NCBI RefSeq assembly: GCF_029223185.1
Contig: NZ_JARHUG010000015.1
Location: forward strand, 57,474-121,473
DNA: 64,000 nt
Direction of reading: 5' to 3'
From: Aliiglaciecola sp. CAU 1673
GTDB taxonomy: Bacteria; Pseudomonadota; Gammaproteobacteria; Enterobacterales; Alteromonadaceae
Position numbers and translations under genes: made by a program. The notes under the pieces were generated by a model. The model saw only the letters and a program-made list of their open reading frames with translations, did no database searches and had not been told where the DNA came from. Shown in pieces: positions 61,140 to 64,000 of this stretch. The stretch's first letter is position 1. Every line of letters starts with the position of its first letter.

Positions 61140-63209
61140 TTACCAGATACGTACGCGATCTTCTGGCTTGATATAGGTCTTGTCCCCTTCTTTTACGTCG
61201 AAGGCACGGTAGAAAGCATCTACGTTCGGGACAATACCCCTTACGCGATATTCGCCAGGCGAATGTGGTCCCCTGACCAACTGAGCACGTAGCGCATCTT
61301 CACGATACTTTCCGCGCCATACCTGGGCATAGCCCATAAAGAAGCGCTGATCACCGGTTAAGCCGTCAATGACCGGCGCTTCCTGACCATTAAGCGACAT
61401 TTGGTAAGCCTTATAACCGATGGTTACGCCGGCTAAGTCGCCGATATTTTCGCCCAGGGTCAATGCACCATTAATGTTCAGGCCTTCGATGGGCTCAAAC
61501 TGGTCGTATTGTGAGGCCAGTTTCTTGCCGAGTGCATCAAAAGCCGCGCGATCTTCATCTGTCCACCAACTGCGCAGGTTACCGTCACCGTCATACTTGG
61601 AGCCCTGGTCGTCGAAGCCGTGACCGATTTCATGGCCGATGACCGCACCGATGGCACCATAGTTAACCGCATCGTCGGCTTCCATATTGAAGAACGGCGG
61701 CTGCAAGATAGCGGCCGGGAATACAATTTCGTTACGGGTGGGGCTGTAGTAGGCATTTACGGTCTGGGGGGTCATACCCCATTCCACTGGATCGACAGGC
61801 TTACCGATTTGGCCTACATAGTAATCCTGCTCGAAAGCGTTGTAGCGCTTGTAGTTGCCGACCAATTCATCTGCTTTGATTTCCAGGCTGCTGTAATCGC
61901 GCCACTTATCCGGATAACCAATCTTGGGTGTGAACTTAGACAGTTTTTCCAGTGCCGCTTGCTTGGTAGTCTCGGTCATCCAATCCAGTTCACGAATACT
62001 GTCGCCATAGGCTTTGATCAGGTTTTGCACTAACTGATCCATCTTGGCTTTGGCTTCGGATGTAAAGTGTCGGGCCACATATTGTTGCCCCAATACTTCG
62101 CCGAGCACATCGCTGGTGGCTTCCACTGCGCGCTTCCAGCGAGGTTCTTGCTCAGGAATACCGTTTAGGGTTTTGGAGTGGAAATCAAAATTCAGATCCA
62201 CCAGCTCTTTGTGCATACGTGGGGCATAAGTGTCCACCAGATTGAAGGCCATAAAGTCCTTCCAGGTCTGTACATCGGTCTCGGCAAAGAGCTTACCCAT
62301 GGCTTCAAAGTAAGGCAGTTGACGGACAATTATCTTCTCAACCGCTTCCAGTTTTCCGGCCTTGGCATAGGCGTCCCAATCAAAACCGGCTAACAGTGCA
62401 CGCACTTCTTCTGCGCTACGCGCATTGTAGTTTTTCTCTGCATCTCGGCTGTCTACCCTGGACAGGTGAACTTCAGCAATACGGGTTTCCAGCGCCAGCA
62501 AACGCTCAGCGGCATCGGCCGCATTCTCATAACCGGCCATGGTCAACACATCGGTCATGTATTGCTTGAGGGCGATACGGAAATTCTGGAACTTTTCTTC
62601 GTCTTTTAAATAATAATCACGATCCGGCATGGTCAGACCGCTTTGAAATAGCCACATGCCATTGGTATTGGGATCCTTGGCATCAGGATAGACAAAGAAA
62701 CCAAATGGTGCTGACACTCCCATTGCATACAGCTCACCCATTTTTGCGGCAACCGCTTTATGATCGGCGATCGCTGCGATGCTCTCAAGATCGCCTTTAA
62801 GTGGCGACATACCCAATTCATCGGTTTTTTCTGTATTCATAAAGCTGTTGTACATGTCACCCAGCTTCTGATTGTTGCTGCCGGGTTCGGCTTCAGCTGC
62901 GGCGGCTTCTTGTATCAGGGCTTTCAAATGCTCTTGAGTGTTGTCATTCACAACGTTAAAGGCACCGTAACGAGACTTATCGGCGGGTATCTCTGTAGTT
63001 TTTAACCAATGACCGTTAACGTGCTGAAACAGGTCGTCCTGGGCACGGGTGTTATTGTCGATAGCAGCTAAATCGATACCGGAAGATTGAACGGCAGCAG
63101 CCGGCGTAACTTTTTGTTCTGTTTGCTCTGTGCTTTGAGGAGCGGGGCTACAAGCCGCTAAGCCAAGTGCAGTAGCAATGCCAAGTGCGAGAATACTTAC
63201 CTTCTTCAT
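61140..63209 (-). CDS. pepO: M13-family metallopeptidase lipoprotein (PepO/neprilysin-like)
   Basis: A 689-aa zinc endopeptidase. The signal ends in LAAC (Cys20), a lipoprotein anchor. Zinc motif HEIGH is in AVIGHEIGHGFDDQGSKYD (near residue 528) and the third ligand in GENIGDLAGVTIGY (near 588); the C-terminal VRGIVPNVDAFYRAF substrate-binding segment and the final W are normal for M13. Likely acts in the periplasm on peptides. Monocistronic. Confidence 0.94.
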   Translation of the reverse strand: MKKVSILALGIATALGLAACSPAPQSTEQTEQKVTPAAAVQSSGIDLAAIDNNTRAQDDLFQHVNGHWLKTTEIPADKSRYGAFNVVNDNTQEHLKALIQEAAAAEAEPGSNNQKLGDMYNSFMNTEKTDELGMSPLKGDLESIAAIADHKAVAAKMGELYAMGVSAPFGFFVYPDAKDPNTNGMWLFQSGLTMPDRDYYLKDEEKFQNFRIALKQYMTDVLTMAGYENAADAAERLLALETRIAEVHLSRVDSRDAEKNYNARSAEEVRALLAGFDWDAYAKAGKLEAVEKIIVRQLPYFEAMGKLFAETDVQTWKDFMAFNLVDTYAPRMHKELVDLNFDFHSKTLNGIPEQEPRWKRAVEATSDVLGEVLGQQYVARHFTSEAKAKMDQLVQNLIKAYGDSIRELDWMTETTKQAALEKLSKFTPKIGYPDKWRDYSSLEIKADELVGNYKRYNAFEQDYYVGQIGKPVDPVEWGMTPQTVNAYYSPTRNEIVFPAAILQPPFFNMEADDAVNYGAIGAVIGHEIGHGFDDQGSKYDGDGNLRSWWTDEDRAAFDALGKKLASQYDQFEPIEGLNINGALTLGENIGDLAGVTIGYKAYQMSLNGQEAPVIDGLTGDQRFFMGYAQVWRGKYREDALRAQLVRGPHSPGEYRVRGIVPNVDAFYRAFDVKEGDKTYIKPEDRVRIW

Positions 63210-63452
63210 TATAATAATTCCTGATGTGCTCTAGGGTGGGAATACAACTTGTCTAGTCTACTGAGGACCAAGGTGGCAGGCAAAGGACCTTGCCAATAAA
63301 GTGTGTCTGATTGTAAACAAGATGTTTTTTAGAACAAGCCCCTTTAGCGTAAGTGATTAAATTTGTTGTGGCCGCACGCCAGGTAAACTACGTTTATTTA
63401 GAGGATTGTTTTTACTAAGGAAAAACCTGGGGGTTTTCCAGGGAGAGACGTT

Positions 63453-63854
63453 ATGAAGAAAAAACACCAATCTGAGATCCCCGACGCCAGCATCGACATG
63501 ACCCCTATGTTGGATATTGTCTTTATCATGCTGATTTTCTTTATCGTCACCACCTCTTTTGTGAAAGAAAAAGGGTTGATGGTTAATCGCCCCGATGACG
63601 CCCAGAAGAGCAACAAACCCAGTAAAAACGTCAATATTAAAATCGATGCAAACGGCATGATTTTTATGAACGGTCGACAGGTGGATTTAGCCCGCGTGGA
63701 GGCCAACATTCAGTTATTCCTGGCTGAGAACAATACCGATACCGCCTTGGTACAAGCCCACAAGGACACCGCCCACGGCACCGTAGTGGAAGTATTGGAT
63801 CAGGCTTCAAAAGCAGGCCTCACGAAACTCTCGGTGATTGCAGAAAAAGAATAA
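63453..63854 (+). CDS. exbD: ExbD/TolR-family protein, stand-alone
   Basis: A 133-aa inner-membrane protein with one N-terminal helix (DIVFIMLIFFIVTTSFV) and the conserved Asp in DMTPMLDIVFIM (near residue 25), which takes part in proton-driven energy transfer with ExbB-type partners. GGGAGAG precedes the ATG. Unusually, no ExbB, TonB or second ExbD gene follows inside the window: a terminator comes 10 bp after the stop. Confidence 0.92.
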   Translation: MKKKHQSEIPDASIDMTPMLDIVFIMLIFFIVTTSFVKEKGLMVNRPDDAQKSNKPSKNVNIKIDANGMIFMNGRQVDLARVEANIQLFLAENNTDTALVQAHKDTAHGTVVEVLDQASKAGLTKLSVIAEKE

Positions 63855-63856
63855 AA

Positions 63857-63881
63857 GAAAGGGCGCTTAAGGCGCCCTTCA
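63857..63881. terminator. Hairpin after exbD
   Basis: AAGGGCGC (63859-63866), loop TTAAG, GCGCCCTT (63872-63879). Only a short T run follows. Confidence 0.75.
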
Positions 63882-63889
63882 GATTGATG

Positions 63890-63926
63890 ATAAACCCCAC
63901 CATTTTTGGTGGGGTTTTGTTTTTTA
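63890..63926 (+). terminator. Second, strong terminator after exbD
   Basis: AAACCCCACC (63892-63901), six-base loop, GGTGGGGTTT (63908-63917), then a T-rich tail. Two terminators in a row isolate exbD from what follows. The last 75 bases of the window hold nothing recognisable. Confidence 0.9.
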
Positions 63927-64000
63927 GGGCCATCCAGTGAGTTTTCCGTGGCTCCTTACCTATTGATGGGATTGGCTGATTTTTTCTTAAGCGTGATTGA

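Noticed and set aside
1..64000. tRNA or rRNA genes, insertion sequences, prophage genes
   Set aside because: Intergenic gaps were read for these; none showed cloverleaf-like or terminal-inverted-repeat structure, and no transposase or integrase was found.

Overview
The window looks like chromosomal DNA of a gammaproteobacterium of the Alteromonadales (Alteromonadaceae-like). This is inferred from gene content and order, not from a database search: a tkt/metK ... rsmE ... gshB-yqgE-ruvX ... pilT-yggS-proC-yggT order, a thrABC operon with a peptide leader, AcnB, AceK, a TamA/TamB pair, a DUF3545 microprotein and type IV pilus motor ATPases. Coding density is high and gene starts, ribosome binding sites and terminators are mostly ordinary. 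I found no rRNA or tRNA gene, CRISPR array, insertion sequence or prophage.

Layout. 1-12.8 kb: 5' part of transketolase, divergent from metK with a MetJ operator between them; an HDOD protein; an M48 lipoprotein protease; a DUF418 membrane protein; MscS; the tamA-tamB operon; rsmE. 12.8-21.2 kb: an accessory block between rsmE and gshB (genes adjacent in E. coli) with an orphan GAF histidine kinase, a membrane protein, a DesK/DesR-type two-component system divergent from a membrane-protein/TPR pair, and a MATE pump with its MarR regulator. 21.2-29.9 kb: gshB-yqgE-ruvX and a periplasmic binding protein, then the leftward pilT-pilU-DUF2007 group and the rightward yggS-proC-yggT-DUF4426 group. 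29.9-36.5 kb: yaaA, a VOC protein with a macro-domain hydrolase, talB-pgi, a second GAF histidine kinase, and a 58-residue DUF3545 gene.

36.7-43.7 kb: a DUF2157 protein faces the end of a leftward thrL-thrA-thrB-thrC-ung operon. The ung 3' end is followed by two further copies of its last 112 bp, separated by two nearly identical 104-bp structured spacers, giving an exact 216-bp period. All sequence differences between the ung tails are synonymous. This is the most unusual structure in the window. The thr leader peptide has clustered Met as well as Thr codons and lies just downstream of a MetJ-box-like sequence.

43.7-64 kb: a CheY-like protein beside aceK; an exported lipase with a DUF4785 protein; MAPEG; a D-cysteine desulfhydrase-like enzyme; DUF192; a class I (eukaryote/archaea-type) HMG-CoA reductase preceded by what reads as an NtrC/sigma-54 promoter; acnB; a leftward copper/silver efflux group (PepSY protein, Cys/His-rich protein, CusB, CusA) running into DUF1289 and HDOD genes; a PepO-type M13 lipoprotein peptidase; and a lone ExbD.

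Main themes: central carbon metabolism (tkt, talB, pgi, acnB, aceK), aspartate-family amino acids and SAM (thrABC, metK), envelope biogenesis and stress (TamAB, MscS, M48, PepO), metal efflux, and several signalling proteins without an obvious partner.
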